From positions 62,001 through 126,000 of the forward strand of contig CAWBIZ010000009.1 of the NCBI GenBank assembly GCA_963789005.1: a stretch of DNA of 64,000 nt, given 5' to 3'. Of the stretch, positions 24,994-34,781 are shown in pieces. The stretch is from DASSUW01 sp963789005 (lineage in GTDB: Bacteria; Actinomycetota; Thermoleophilia; Solirubrobacterales; Solirubrobacteraceae). Numbering within the stretch: position 1 is the first letter of the stretch; every line of letters begins with the position of its first letter. Made by a program: the position numbers and the translations under genes. The notes under the pieces are model-generated. The model did no database searches. It saw nothing but the letters and a program-made list of their open reading frames with translations, and was not told the origin of the DNA.

Positions 24994-25443
24994 TCAGACG
25001 AGAGCGTCGAAGATGAGGTTGGCGCCGGGCAGGTCGCCGATCCGCTCGGCCTGGTGGCTCCAGCGAACCGTGCCGTCGGGCCCGACGATCACCAGCGCGC
25101 GCTCCGGGAAGCCACCGGGGTGCAGCACGCCGAACGCGCGGCATGTCGCGCCCTTGGGCTCGAAGTCCGACAGCTGCTCGATCCGCAGGCCCAGGTGCTC
25201 GCGGAACGCGCGCTGTGAATGCGTGGCGTCGCAGGACACGCCGTACAGGGTGGCGCCGCGCGCGGCGAAGTCGTCGAGCAGCTCGTCGTAAAGGCCCAGC
25301 TGGGTCGTGCAGACCGACGAGAACGCGAACGGGTAGAAGACGAGGACGGTCGTGGTCCCCAGCAGGTCGTCGCGGGTGAACGGCGCGCCGTCCGCGCGGG
25401 CGAGCGAGAACTCCGGGGCCGGCTCGCCGGCGGCGATGACCAC
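24994..25443 (-). CDS. Peroxiredoxin (AhpC/TSA family, AhpE-like)
   Basis: A 149-residue thiol peroxidase. The peroxidatic cysteine is C45 in FYPFAFSSVC, where the usual threonine two residues earlier is serine. The supporting arginine is in FPERALVIV. Two further cysteines (in VSCDATH and ATCRAFG) are present, but a classical resolving cysteine is not obvious, so a 1-Cys AhpE-like enzyme is likely. The GTG start lies four bases after the rpsO stop. Confidence 0.88.
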   Translation of the reverse strand: MVIAAGEPAPEFSLARADGAPFTRDDLLGTTTVLVFYPFAFSSVCTTQLGLYDELLDDFAARGATLYGVSCDATHSQRAFREHLGLRIEQLSDFEPKGATCRAFGVLHPGGFPERALVIVGPDGTVRWSHQAERIGDLPGANLIFDALV

Positions 25444-25447
25444 GGGC

Positions 25448-25720
25448 CTACCGGCGCAGGCCGAGCTCGCGGATCAGCGAGCGGTACCCCTCGAGGTCCT
25501 TCTTCTGCAGGTAGTTGAGGAACCGGCGGCGCCGGCCTACCAGCATCAGGAGACCCCGGCGCGAGTGATGGTCGTGCTTGTGGTCGCGCAGGTGCTCGGT
25601 GAGATGGTTGATCCGCGAGGTGAGCAGCGCGATCTGCACTTCGGTGGCGCCGGTGTCGCCCGGGCTCTTGCCGAAGCGGTCGACGATCTCGCGCTTTTCC
25701 TCAGGTGTGAAGGCGGTCAT
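25448..25720 (-). CDS. rpsO: 30S ribosomal protein S15
   Basis: A 90-residue S15 with the family landmarks GDTGATEVQIALLT, HKHDHHSRRGLLMLVGRRRR and YLQKKD. S15 binds 16S rRNA in the central domain of the small subunit. The ATG overlaps the stop of a GGEEF-protein gene (ATGA), so a signalling gene is translationally coupled to a ribosomal gene. The usual downstream neighbour pnp is absent here. Confidence 0.97.
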   Translation of the reverse strand: MTAFTPEEKREIVDRFGKSPGDTGATEVQIALLTSRINHLTEHLRDHKHDHHSRRGLLMLVGRRRRFLNYLQKKDLEGYRSLIRELGLRR

Positions 25721-26598
25721 CTGCGGCGAGGCAGGGTAGCAGGGGCATCGACCACCCGATCGCGCCCCGCGGCCTTGGCGGCGTACAGCGCATCGTCCGC
25801 CCGCCGCACCAGCTCCTCGGCCGATTCGCCCTCCCACGCCGCCACGCCGATGCTGACCGTCACGCCCGTCTCGGCCACGCTCACGCGCAGCTTCTCGGCC
25901 GCCGCGTGGGCGGCCTCGGCGTCGGTGTCGGGCAGCACCGCGAGGAACTCCTCGCCGCCCAGGCGACCGAGCTGGTCCTCCGCGCGCAGGTGCGCGCGCA
26001 GGGCCATCGCCACCGCCACCAGCACGCGGTCGCCCTCGGCGTGCCCGCGCGTGTCGTTGATCGACTTGAAGTGGTCGACGTCGACGATCGCGACCGACAG
26101 CGGACGCTCGTGGCGGCGGGCGCCGCTGACCTGGCCGGTGAGCTGCGTGAGCACGAAGCGCCGGTTGGAGAGCCCGGTCAGCGCGTCCTCGAACAGCATC
26201 GCCTCGAGCCGCTTGGCCTGCGCGACGATCTCCTCCTGCAGACCCTTGGTGCGCCCGGCGGCGTGCACGCGCGTGAGCAGCTCGGCGTCGCGCACCGGCT
26301 CGACGAGGATGTCCTGCGCGCCGTGCTCGAGCGCCTCGACGGCGCGCTCGAGCGGCGGCTCGCCCTCTTCGATGAGCAGCACGGCGGTGCTGAAGGCATC
26401 CGCGTCGGCCTTGATCCGGTCGAGCAGGCCGCGCCCGGCCTCGGCATCGACGACCGCCACGTCGGGCTGCCATTCGCGGCAGCAGTCGAAAGCGTCGCCC
26501 GCCGCGCGGCACTCGGTCACCTCGTGGCCGGCCTCGGCCAGCACATGGTGGAACCGGCGCCGCTCACCCTCCCGCCGATGGGCCACGACCACTCGCAT
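25717..26598 (-). CDS. Diguanylate cyclase with degenerate receiver domain
   Basis: A 293-residue protein with an N-terminal receiver-like domain and a C-terminal GGDEF-type domain. The receiver keeps the aspartate D51 (VAVVDAEAG). It lacks the acidic pair (HRR instead of DD) and the conserved lysine (VEP instead of VKP), so phosphorylation is doubtful. The cyclase domain has VDVDHFKSIND, the active loop GGEEF at 214-218, and an inhibitory-site RxxD (R205-D208) exactly five residues before it. ATG 26598 is preferred; GTG 26610 is also in frame. It lies between ribF and rpsO. Confidence 0.85.
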   Translation of the reverse strand: MRVVVAHRREGERRRFHHVLAEAGHEVTECRAAGDAFDCCREWQPDVAVVDAEAGRGLLDRIKADADAFSTAVLLIEEGEPPLERAVEALEHGAQDILVEPVRDAELLTRVHAAGRTKGLQEEIVAQAKRLEAMLFEDALTGLSNRRFVLTQLTGQVSGARRHERPLSVAIVDVDHFKSINDTRGHAEGDRVLVAVAMALRAHLRAEDQLGRLGGEEFLAVLPDTDAEAAHAAAEKLRVSVAETGVTVSIGVAAWEGESAEELVRRADDALYAAKAAGRDRVVDAPATLPRRR

Positions 26599-26627
26599 GT
26601 TGCTCACCACTACCCCGAGTCGACGAA

Positions 26628-26651
26628 CCTAGGCTCGAACGTTTGCCTAGG
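26628..26651. promoter_or_regulatory. Perfect inverted repeat at the ribF end
   Basis: CCTAGGC (26628-26634) and GCCTAGG (26645-26651) are perfect inverse copies separated by ten bases. The right arm contains the ribF stop codon, and the repeat lies 30 bases before the diguanylate cyclase start. It could be an operator or a weak terminator; no T-run follows on either strand. Confidence 0.4.
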
Positions 26652-27525
26652 CGGCGATCCGCCGTGTCTCGACCACGTCCTGCCCCATCTGGTCGACGAG
26701 CGCGTCGATGCTGTCGAAGCGCCGCTCGCCGCGCAGGCGCTCGAGGAAGTCGAGCCGCAGCGGCGCCCCGTACAGGTCCCCGTCGAAGTCGACGAGGAAG
26801 GCCTCGACGAGCAGCCCGCGGCCGGTCTTGAACGTCGGCCGCACGCCCACGTTGACCGCGGCCACGTGCTCCTCGCCGCCGGCGAACGCGCGGCACGCGT
26901 AGACCCCATGGTCGGGGACGACGAGCCGCGGGTCGGGGACCAGGTTGGCCGTCGGGTACCCGAGCGTGCGGCCGCGCTTGTCGCCGTGTGCGACCGCCCC
27001 GCGGATCTGGAACGGTGCGCCGAGGTAGCGCGCGGCCGCGGCGACGTCCCCCGCCGCCACCAGCCCGCGGATGTGGGTGGAGGAGATGATCTCGCCGTCG
27101 AGCTCGACCAGCCGCGCGATCCGCGTCTCGAACGCGTCGTGCGCCGCCAGCAGCTTGGCGTCGCCGCGGGCGCGGTGCCCGAAGCGGAAGTTCTCGCCCA
27201 CCGAGACGCGCTCGGCGCCGAGCCGCTGCACCAGCTCGCGCTCGATGAACTCCTCCGGCGACTGGGCGGCGAACGAGCCGTCGAACGGGATCACGACCAG
27301 CTCCACCACGCCGAGGTCGGCGATCAGGTCGGCCTTCGTCTCGAGCGACATCAGCAGCTTGGGAGCGGAGTCCGGAGCCACGACGGTCCGCGGGTGCGGC
27401 TCGAACGTGAGCACGGTGTCGCTGCCGCGGATGACTTCGCGGTGGCCGAGGTGCACGCCGTCGAACTCGCCCACGGCGAGGTGGCGCGGGCGCCGCTGGG
27501 CGTCGGGGAGCCAGGTGACGTCCAT
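26647..27525 (-). CDS. ribF: Bifunctional riboflavin kinase/FAD synthetase
   Basis: RibF makes FMN and FAD. The N-terminal adenylyltransferase domain shows GEFDGVHLGHREVI and a binding region near ISSTHIRGLV. The C-terminal kinase domain has KRGRTLGYPTANL, HGVYACRAF and NVGVRPTF. At 292 residues it is slightly short. The segment between HREVI and LTFEPHP is about 15-20 residues shorter than I would expect, removing a helix of the N-terminal fold. The ATG overlaps the truB stop by one base (TGATG). Confidence 0.92.
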   Translation of the reverse strand: MDVTWLPDAQRRPRHLAVGEFDGVHLGHREVIRGSDTVLTFEPHPRTVVAPDSAPKLLMSLETKADLIADLGVVELVVIPFDGSFAAQSPEEFIERELVQRLGAERVSVGENFRFGHRARGDAKLLAAHDAFETRIARLVELDGEIISSTHIRGLVAAGDVAAAARYLGAPFQIRGAVAHGDKRGRTLGYPTANLVPDPRLVVPDHGVYACRAFAGGEEHVAAVNVGVRPTFKTGRGLLVEAFLVDFDGDLYGAPLRLDFLERLRGERRFDSIDALVDQMGQDVVETRRIAA

Positions 27526-28349
27526 CAGCCTCTGAAGCCTACGGTGGGCTTCAGCAGACCGCCTGGCCGGGGCTCGGCGATCGCGATCAAGCCGTCGCCG
27601 TCGCGCAGCCGGACGGCGCCCTCGGCGATGGCGGTCCGGGGGTGGGTGGGTGGGATAGGAATCGCCACGCCGTGAGCCGCGCGCCCCGCCGCGCCGGCGT
27701 CGAGCTCGACCGCCGGCAAGAACGCGAGCGCGTCGTCGAGCGACACCAACCGGTCGGGGTCGGCGCCGGCCACGTCGAACGGCCCGATGCCGGTGCGCCG
27801 CAGCTCGAGGCAGTACGCGTCGCCGAGGTCGGCGACCAGCGAGCGCACGTAGGTGCCGGACGAGCAGTCGATCTCGAGCGTGGCGCGGTCGCCCTCCCGC
27901 GCCACGAGCTCGAAGCGCTGCACCTCCACGTCGCGCTCCGGCACCTCGACCGCCTCGCCGCGGCGGGCGAGCGCGTACGCCCGCTGGCCGCCGACCTTGA
28001 CCGCCGAGTAGGCCGGCGGGCGCTGGCGCAGGCGGCCGACCGGCAGCGCCAGCGGCTCGTCGGGCATCCGCCCGGGCGCGATCTCGCCCTCGGGGTCGCC
28101 GGTCGTCGACGTCCACCCCAGCCGCGCCACCGTCCGGTAGCGCTTGGGCAGGGCCATGAGGAAGCGCTGCACGCGCGTGCCACGTCCGACGAGCACGAGC
28201 AGCAGGCCGGTGGCGAACGGGTCGAGCGTTCCCGCGTGGCCCACCTTGACCGGGTGGGCGGGATCCGATCTCGCCCGCCGCACGCCAGCCACCACGTCGT
28301 GCGAGGTGATCCCGGCGGGCTTGTCGATCAGCAGGACGCCGTCGCTCAA
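27525..28349 (-). CDS. truB: tRNA pseudouridine(55) synthase
   Basis: TruB makes pseudouridine 55 in the tRNA T-loop. The 274-residue protein begins DGVLLIDKPAGITSHDVV and has the catalytic aspartate in GHAGTLDPFATG. It also carries the KRYRTVARLG and RPPAYSAVKVGGQRAY motifs and a shortened C-terminal PUA-like end. The TTG at 28349 overlaps the stop of the DHH phosphoesterase gene (TTGA). Confidence 0.94.
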   Translation of the reverse strand: MSDGVLLIDKPAGITSHDVVAGVRRARSDPAHPVKVGHAGTLDPFATGLLLVLVGRGTRVQRFLMALPKRYRTVARLGWTSTTGDPEGEIAPGRMPDEPLALPVGRLRQRPPAYSAVKVGGQRAYALARRGEAVEVPERDVEVQRFELVAREGDRATLEIDCSSGTYVRSLVADLGDAYCLELRRTGIGPFDVAGADPDRLVSLDDALAFLPAVELDAGAAGRAAHGVAIPIPPTHPRTAIAEGAVRLRDGDGLIAIAEPRPGGLLKPTVGFRG

Positions 28350-29344
28350 AGCTGGGCGGCCACGGCCCCGCGCAGGAAGCTGACCAGCTCGGAGAAGTCG
28401 AGGTCGGTGGAGAAGCCCGCGGCCCGCCGGTGGCCGCCGCCGCCCTGCGCTCGCGCGATCACCGACACGTCCACGCGGTCGTCGGTGGCCCGCAGCGACA
28501 CCTTGCGCTTGGCGGCCGCCGTCCCGTTGCCCAGCAGGTCGCGCACGAGGCCCGCGACCGCCGTGCCCTCGACCGAGCGCAGGTGGTCGACGACCCCCTC
28601 CGAGTAGCTCTCGTCGGCCCCCGTCGACTGGTAGTCCTCGAGCGTCAGGTGCGTGAGCGTGAGCACGCCGCCGTCGAAGCGCTCGACGTTGGTCAGGCCG
28701 CGCGCAAGCAGCTCGAGCTTGCCCTGCGGGATCTCCTCGTACAGCCGACGGTAGATCGAGTGCACGTCCACGCCGCCCTCGATCAGCTCGGCCGCCATCT
28801 CGTGCGCCCGCGGCCCGGTGTTCTCGTACATGAAGCGCCCGGTGTCGGTCACCAGGCCCACGTACAGCGCCTCGGCGATCGGCTTCGTGGCCTCGACCTC
28901 GAGGCCCTTCATCAGGTCCCACACCATCTCGGCGGTGCACGAGGCGGTGGGGTCGACGTGGTTGAGCGTCCCGAAGTGGGTGTTGTCGTGATGGTGGTCG
29001 ACGTTGAGGATGCCGCGGCCGTGGCCCTCGAGCGCAGCCGCCGGCGTGCGGTCGATGTTCCCGCAGTCGAGGAAGACCATCACCCGCTCGGCCACGTCGG
29101 CCGGCGGCTCGGTGACCAGCCCGTCGAGCTCGATGAAGCGGTACTCGTACGGGAGCGGGAGCTCGTCGGCGGTCAGGAATGCCAGCGAGTCCTTGCCGAG
29201 CGCCGCCAGCACCTGCTGCATCGCGGCCAGCGAGCCGACGGCGTCGCCGTCCGGGCGCTCGTGCGTGGTGAGCAGGAACTTGTCGTTCCGGCGCAGCGCA
29301 GCGAGCGTCTGCGCGCGGGTCGAGGTGTCGCCGTTCTCGGACAC
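28346..29344 (-). CDS. nrnA: DHH-family oligoribonuclease / pAp phosphatase (NrnA-like)
   Basis: A 332-residue DHH/DHHA1 protein. The catalytic segments are RPDGDAVGS (30-38), FLDCGN, NVDHHHDN (around 115-121) and YVGLVTDTGRF. The C-terminal DHHA1 substrate motif is GGGGHRRAAG. NrnA removes short RNA oligonucleotides and converts pAp to AMP; relatives hydrolyse cyclic-di-AMP or pGpG, so a link to cyclic-dinucleotide breakdown is possible. The GTG start directly follows the rbfA stop. Confidence 0.9.
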   Translation of the reverse strand: MSENGDTSTRAQTLAALRRNDKFLLTTHERPDGDAVGSLAAMQQVLAALGKDSLAFLTADELPLPYEYRFIELDGLVTEPPADVAERVMVFLDCGNIDRTPAAALEGHGRGILNVDHHHDNTHFGTLNHVDPTASCTAEMVWDLMKGLEVEATKPIAEALYVGLVTDTGRFMYENTGPRAHEMAAELIEGGVDVHSIYRRLYEEIPQGKLELLARGLTNVERFDGGVLTLTHLTLEDYQSTGADESYSEGVVDHLRSVEGTAVAGLVRDLLGNGTAAAKRKVSLRATDDRVDVSVIARAQGGGGHRRAAGFSTDLDFSELVSFLRGAVAAQL

Positions 29345-29686
29345 TCAACCGTCCTCTTGCCCGAGCAGCTCGTCGATGCGCTGCGCGCGGTCGGTGGTGT
29401 CGTCGTAGACGAAGTCGAGCGTCGGCGTGTGCTTGAGGTGCAGCTCGTCCCCCACCCGCCGCTGCAGGTAGCCGTGCGCGGAGCGCAGGCCGTCGAGCGA
29501 CCGCCGCCGCACGGCGCCGGTGCCCAGGACGGACACGTATACGCGCGCATGGCGCAGGTCAGGGGCTGTATCGACTGAGGTCACCGTGACGAATCCGACC
29601 CGTGGATCCTTGAGCTCGGAGGTGATCGCGGCGGAGAGGACCTCTCTCATGGCCTCGTCGACGCGACGCATCCGACCGGTGGTCAT
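29345..29686 (-). CDS. rbfA: 30S ribosome-binding factor A
   Basis: RbfA helps mature the 16S rRNA 5' end. The 113-residue protein shows RMRRVDEAMREVLSAAITSELKDPRV as separate short helices, the VTVTSVDTAPDLRHARVYVSVLG strand region and the LKHTPTLDFVYDD ending typical of the family. ATG 29686 overlaps the DUF503 stop (ATGA); an upstream ATG at 29710 is possible. It sits in the usual nusA-infB-rbfA order. Confidence 0.94.
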   Translation of the reverse strand: MTTGRMRRVDEAMREVLSAAITSELKDPRVGFVTVTSVDTAPDLRHARVYVSVLGTGAVRRRSLDGLRSAHGYLQRRVGDELHLKHTPTLDFVYDDTTDRAQRIDELLGQEDG

Positions 29687-30006
29687 CGTAGTGACTCCAA
29701 GTCGTCCCATGACGCGACACGCCGCTCGACGCGGACGCCCTGCGGGAAGCGCGCGTCCAGCAGCCGCTGCACGCCGTCCGCGACCTCGCCGACGCGGCCC
29801 GGCGAGCCGCCGGTCACGGCGACCGCGAGCGTCGAGCGCTGCCACGTGTCCTGGTGCGCGACCTCGGCGACGGTCGCGCCGCAGCGCTCGCGCAGGTGGG
29901 CCTTGATGCGGTTGAGCTCGGCCCGCTTGCCCTTCAGGGAGCCGACGCCGGGGAAGTGCAGGTGGACGCGCATGAGCACGACGAACGCGGGTTCGCCGGA
30001 GGACAC
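29683..30006 (-). CDS. DUF503 family protein
   Basis: A 107-residue protein of the DUF503 (YlxP-like) family. It is recognised by the HFPGVGSLKGKRAELNRIKAHLRER segment in short pieces, a central AEVAHQDTWQRSTLAVAVTGG and position between infB and rbfA. It is a ferredoxin-like fold of unknown function, suspected to help ribosome assembly because of its constant place in this operon. GTG 30006 is four bases after the infB stop. Confidence 0.88.
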   Translation of the reverse strand: MSSGEPAFVVLMRVHLHFPGVGSLKGKRAELNRIKAHLRERCGATVAEVAHQDTWQRSTLAVAVTGGSPGRVGEVADGVQRLLDARFPQGVRVERRVASWDDLESLR

Positions 30007-30010
30007 TTGA

Positions 30011-32340
<2,330 letters not shown>

Positions 32341-32368
<28 letters not shown>

Positions 32369-32607
32369 GTTTGTGTGAAGTCTACGGTTTCCTCAGGGAT
32401 GATCAGCGGGGCTCGGAGAGCCCGGTGAAAGCCGCGGCGGGCCACCGCTGCGTCGAAGCATTCGCGTGATGGGTGCACCCACGCACCCCGACCCGGCATC
32501 CGCGCGAGCGGATCCGGCGTCAACCGACCCTCCACGGTAGCGAAGCGATGAAGCTGCGCCCGCGGGGCGCGCTCGCCGCACCCCGCGCACTGGCGCAGCG
32601 GCGTCAG
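32341..32607 (-). CDS. rnpM: RNA-binding protein RnpM/YlxR (DUF448)
   Basis: A short gene of about 88 residues between nusA and infB, its usual place. It shows the family pattern: QCAGCGERAPRAQLHRF (zinc-knuckle-like cysteines), then DPLARMPGRGAWVHPSRECF and a C-terminal FHRALRAP helix. No ATG, GTG or TTG lies in frame before the cysteine motif. The best start is a CTG at 32607 that overlaps the nusA stop (CTGA). It reads 28 bases into infB in another frame. RnpM/YlxR proteins bind RNA and have been linked to RNase P regulation. Confidence 0.8.
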
Positions 32608-33884
32608 GCCTGGCCGACGACGTCGGTCGGCTTGCCCTCGAGCGCCTGGTGGGAGTCGAGCCCGCAGTAGCGCGAGCTCGGCAGCGCGGCGTTCGGGCAG
32701 CGGCGGCCGTTGGCCAGGATCGCGTGGCAGCGCCCGCCGACGTCCTCGCCCGCGTCGTCGTCGTAGCCGCTCTCGGTCTCCTGCTTGGAGAACTCGGTCT
32801 CGGACCGGATGTCGACCCGCCAGCCCGTGAGCCGGGCGGCGAGGCGCGCGTTCTGGCCCTCCCGGCCGATCGCCAGCGACAGCTGGTCGTCGGGCACGAT
32901 CACCGTCGCCTGCTTGCCGTCGTCGTCGACGAGCACCTCGCGGACGCGCGCGGGGCTGAGCGCCTTGGCGACGAAGCGGGCAGGCTCCTCGTTGTACGGG
33001 ATGATGTCGATCTTCTCGCCGCGCAGCTCGGACACGACCATGCGAACGCGCGAGCCACGAGGACCCACGCAGGCGCCCACGGGGTCGACCCCGTCGGCGT
33101 GCGAGATGACCGCGATCTTCGAGCGGTAGCCGGGCTCGCGGGCGACGTTGGTGATCTCGACCAGGCCGTCCGCGATCTCGGGCACCTCGAGCTCGAACAG
33201 CTTCTTGATCAGCTCAGGATCGCGGCGCGAGACGATGATGCTCGGCCCGCGCGTCGAGGACGAGACCTCCTTGATGACCGCCTTGACGCGCTGCGAGTGG
33301 TCGTAGCGCTCGCCGTCGACCTGCTCGGACTTGGGGAGCAGCGCCTCGACGCGCTCGCGCAGCTGCACGAGCGTGTAGCGGGAGTCCGACTGCTGGACGA
33401 TGCCGGTGATCAGCTCGCCCACGCGGTCGCGGTACTCCTCGAACATCATGTCGCGCTCGGCCTCGCGGATGCGCTGCAGGATCACCTGCTTGGCGGTCTG
33501 CGCGGCGATCCGCCCGAAGTCGTGCGGCGTGACGTCGACGGCCTCGATCTGGTCGTCGAACTCGGCCAGGCGCGCCGGGTCGATGTCGGGCGCCTCGGGG
33601 ATGATGACCTCGCCCGTCTCCGGGTCGACGCGCCGCTCCTCGAGCGTCGCGGCCTCCTCGGCCTCGTCGAGCAGCTGCTCCTCGAGGTCGGGCGGCAGGA
33701 TCAGCTGGTCGACGCGGAAGTCGCCCGTCTCGCGCTCCATGCGCACGCGGGCGTAGCGGGCCGCGCCCGGCTGCTTCTTGTAGGCCGACAGGAGGGCGTC
33801 CTCCAGGGCGAGCATCAGCTTCTCCTCGGAGATGCCCTTCTCTCGCCCGAGGACGCGCACGGCGTCGACGATCTCTTGCGACAT
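32604..33884 (-). CDS. nusA: Transcription termination/antitermination factor NusA with C-terminal zinc-finger-like extension
   Basis: NusA binds RNA polymerase and modulates pausing, termination and antitermination. The 426-residue protein has the N-terminal polymerase-binding domain (1-130), an S1 domain (about 135-200) and two KH domains (about 205-350, with GACVGPRGSRV and AIGREGQNARLAARLTGW). It then has an unusual tail: C386-x9-C396-x10-C407-x4-H412. That spacing looks like a small zinc-binding module of the DUF5763 kind. It is not the acidic repeat tail of proteobacterial NusA. ATG 33884 follows the rimP stop by two bases. Confidence 0.95.
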   Translation of the reverse strand: MSQEIVDAVRVLGREKGISEEKLMLALEDALLSAYKKQPGAARYARVRMERETGDFRVDQLILPPDLEEQLLDEAEEAATLEERRVDPETGEVIIPEAPDIDPARLAEFDDQIEAVDVTPHDFGRIAAQTAKQVILQRIREAERDMMFEEYRDRVGELITGIVQQSDSRYTLVQLRERVEALLPKSEQVDGERYDHSQRVKAVIKEVSSSTRGPSIIVSRRDPELIKKLFELEVPEIADGLVEITNVAREPGYRSKIAVISHADGVDPVGACVGPRGSRVRMVVSELRGEKIDIIPYNEEPARFVAKALSPARVREVLVDDDGKQATVIVPDDQLSLAIGREGQNARLAARLTGWRVDIRSETEFSKQETESGYDDDAGEDVGGRCHAILANGRRCPNAALPSSRYCGLDSHQALEGKPTDVVGQA

Positions 33885-33886
33885 GC

Positions 33887-34303
33887 TCAGTCCCCCAGGA
33901 GGTTCGATCGATGGATGTCGGCGTAGGGGATCGAGACCACCCCGGTCTCGGCGGCGACGGTGACCCCGTCGCGCGAGGCGTCGAGCAGCTCGCCGGTGAA
34001 CGAGTGCCGGCCCTCGTGGGCTCCACGAGTACGCACCCGTGCGCGCCGGCCGAGGTAGCGGCGGAAGTGCTCCGGCTTGGTCAGCGGCCGCTCGGTGCCC
34101 GGCGAGGACACCTCGAGCGCGTACTTCTCGCGCACGTCCGGCAGCTGCTTGGTCACGCGCTCGCAGAGCTCGAGCGTCACGCCTTCGGGGTGGTCGATGA
34201 AGAGGCGCACCAGCCGGCCTCCGACGACCTCGGCCAGCAGCACCTCGACGTCGGGCTCGACGTCCGCGAGCCGCGCTTCGATGTCTGCCTGAATCCCACT
34301 CAT
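33887..34303 (-). CDS. rimP: Ribosome maturation factor RimP
   Basis: RimP is needed for small-subunit maturation. The 138-residue protein shows LVRLFIDHPEGVTLELCERVTKQL, the signature YALEVSSPGTERPLTKPEHF in pieces, and a C-terminal SH3-like domain (GELLDASRDGVTV). ATG 34303 is preceded by AGGGAT. An in-frame ATG at 34321 is less likely. It is the first gene of the rimP-nusA-rnpM-infB unit and starts about 20 bases after a strong terminator. Confidence 0.93.
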   Translation of the reverse strand: MSGIQADIEARLADVEPDVEVLLAEVVGGRLVRLFIDHPEGVTLELCERVTKQLPDVREKYALEVSSPGTERPLTKPEHFRRYLGRRARVRTRGAHEGRHSFTGELLDASRDGVTVAAETGVVSIPYADIHRSNLLGD

Positions 34304-34321
34304 GACTATCCCTATCTTCAT

Positions 34322-34347
34322 GAAAAAAGCGGGCGAGCGCCCGCTTT
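34322..34347 (-). terminator. Intrinsic terminator/attenuator in the rimP-nusA leader
   Basis: On the minus strand GCGGGCG-CT-CGCCCGC forms a perfect stem followed by TTTTTT, a textbook intrinsic terminator. On the plus strand the same stem is followed by TTTTC. A second short hairpin (GGCCC/GGGCC) lies just upstream at about 34352-34364. The T-run ends about 20 bases before the rimP ATG, leaving no room for a promoter between. Any promoter for rimP-nusA must therefore be read through this site. Confidence 0.85.
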
Positions 34348-34402
34348 TCGTGGCCCTTTGGGCCGAAAAAGCTCTGCTGGTGTTATAGCACCGCAGGCGC
34401 GT

Positions 34403-34762
34403 TCAAGCAGCCTTCGCAGCGCGCTCTCGGTAGATCCGGTAGTCGCGTCGCTCGGGTCGCAACTGGGCCGCGAGCGCGAGCGGCTTGCGCGCCTCCGCGG
34501 GGCGCCCGAGCTCCATCAGCGCGCGGCCGAGGCAGAACAGCGCATAGTCGTTCGTCGGCGCCAGCTCGACGACCGCGGCGAACTCGACGCGGGCCGCCTC
34601 GAACTGGCGGGAGCGGAAGTACGCGCGGCCCAGGGCCTCGCGGATCGAGGCCTTCTCGGGCTCCAGCTCGGCAGCCTTCGAGAGCGGCACGGTGGCCGAG
34701 TTGAAGTCGCCGGCCTCGAGCAGCGCGGTGCCGCGTGTGAAGAGGTCATAGACGTCGTCCAT
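34403..34762 (-). CDS. TPR-repeat protein
   Basis: A 119-residue soluble protein made of about three tetratricopeptide repeats (ARGTALLEAGDFNSA-type helices starting at residue 8, REALGRAYFRSRQFEAA, LFCLGRALMELGRPAEA). Such proteins are protein-interaction scaffolds; the partner is unknown. ATG 34762 is preceded by GGGGG. It lies between the transglutaminase gene and the rimP operon on the same strand and may be cotranscribed with either. Confidence 0.8.
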   Translation of the reverse strand: MDDVYDLFTRGTALLEAGDFNSATVPLSKAAELEPEKASIREALGRAYFRSRQFEAARVEFAAVVELAPTNDYALFCLGRALMELGRPAEARKPLALAAQLRPERRDYRIYRERAAKAA

Positions 34763-34781
34763 CGACCCCCGATTGTAGGCG

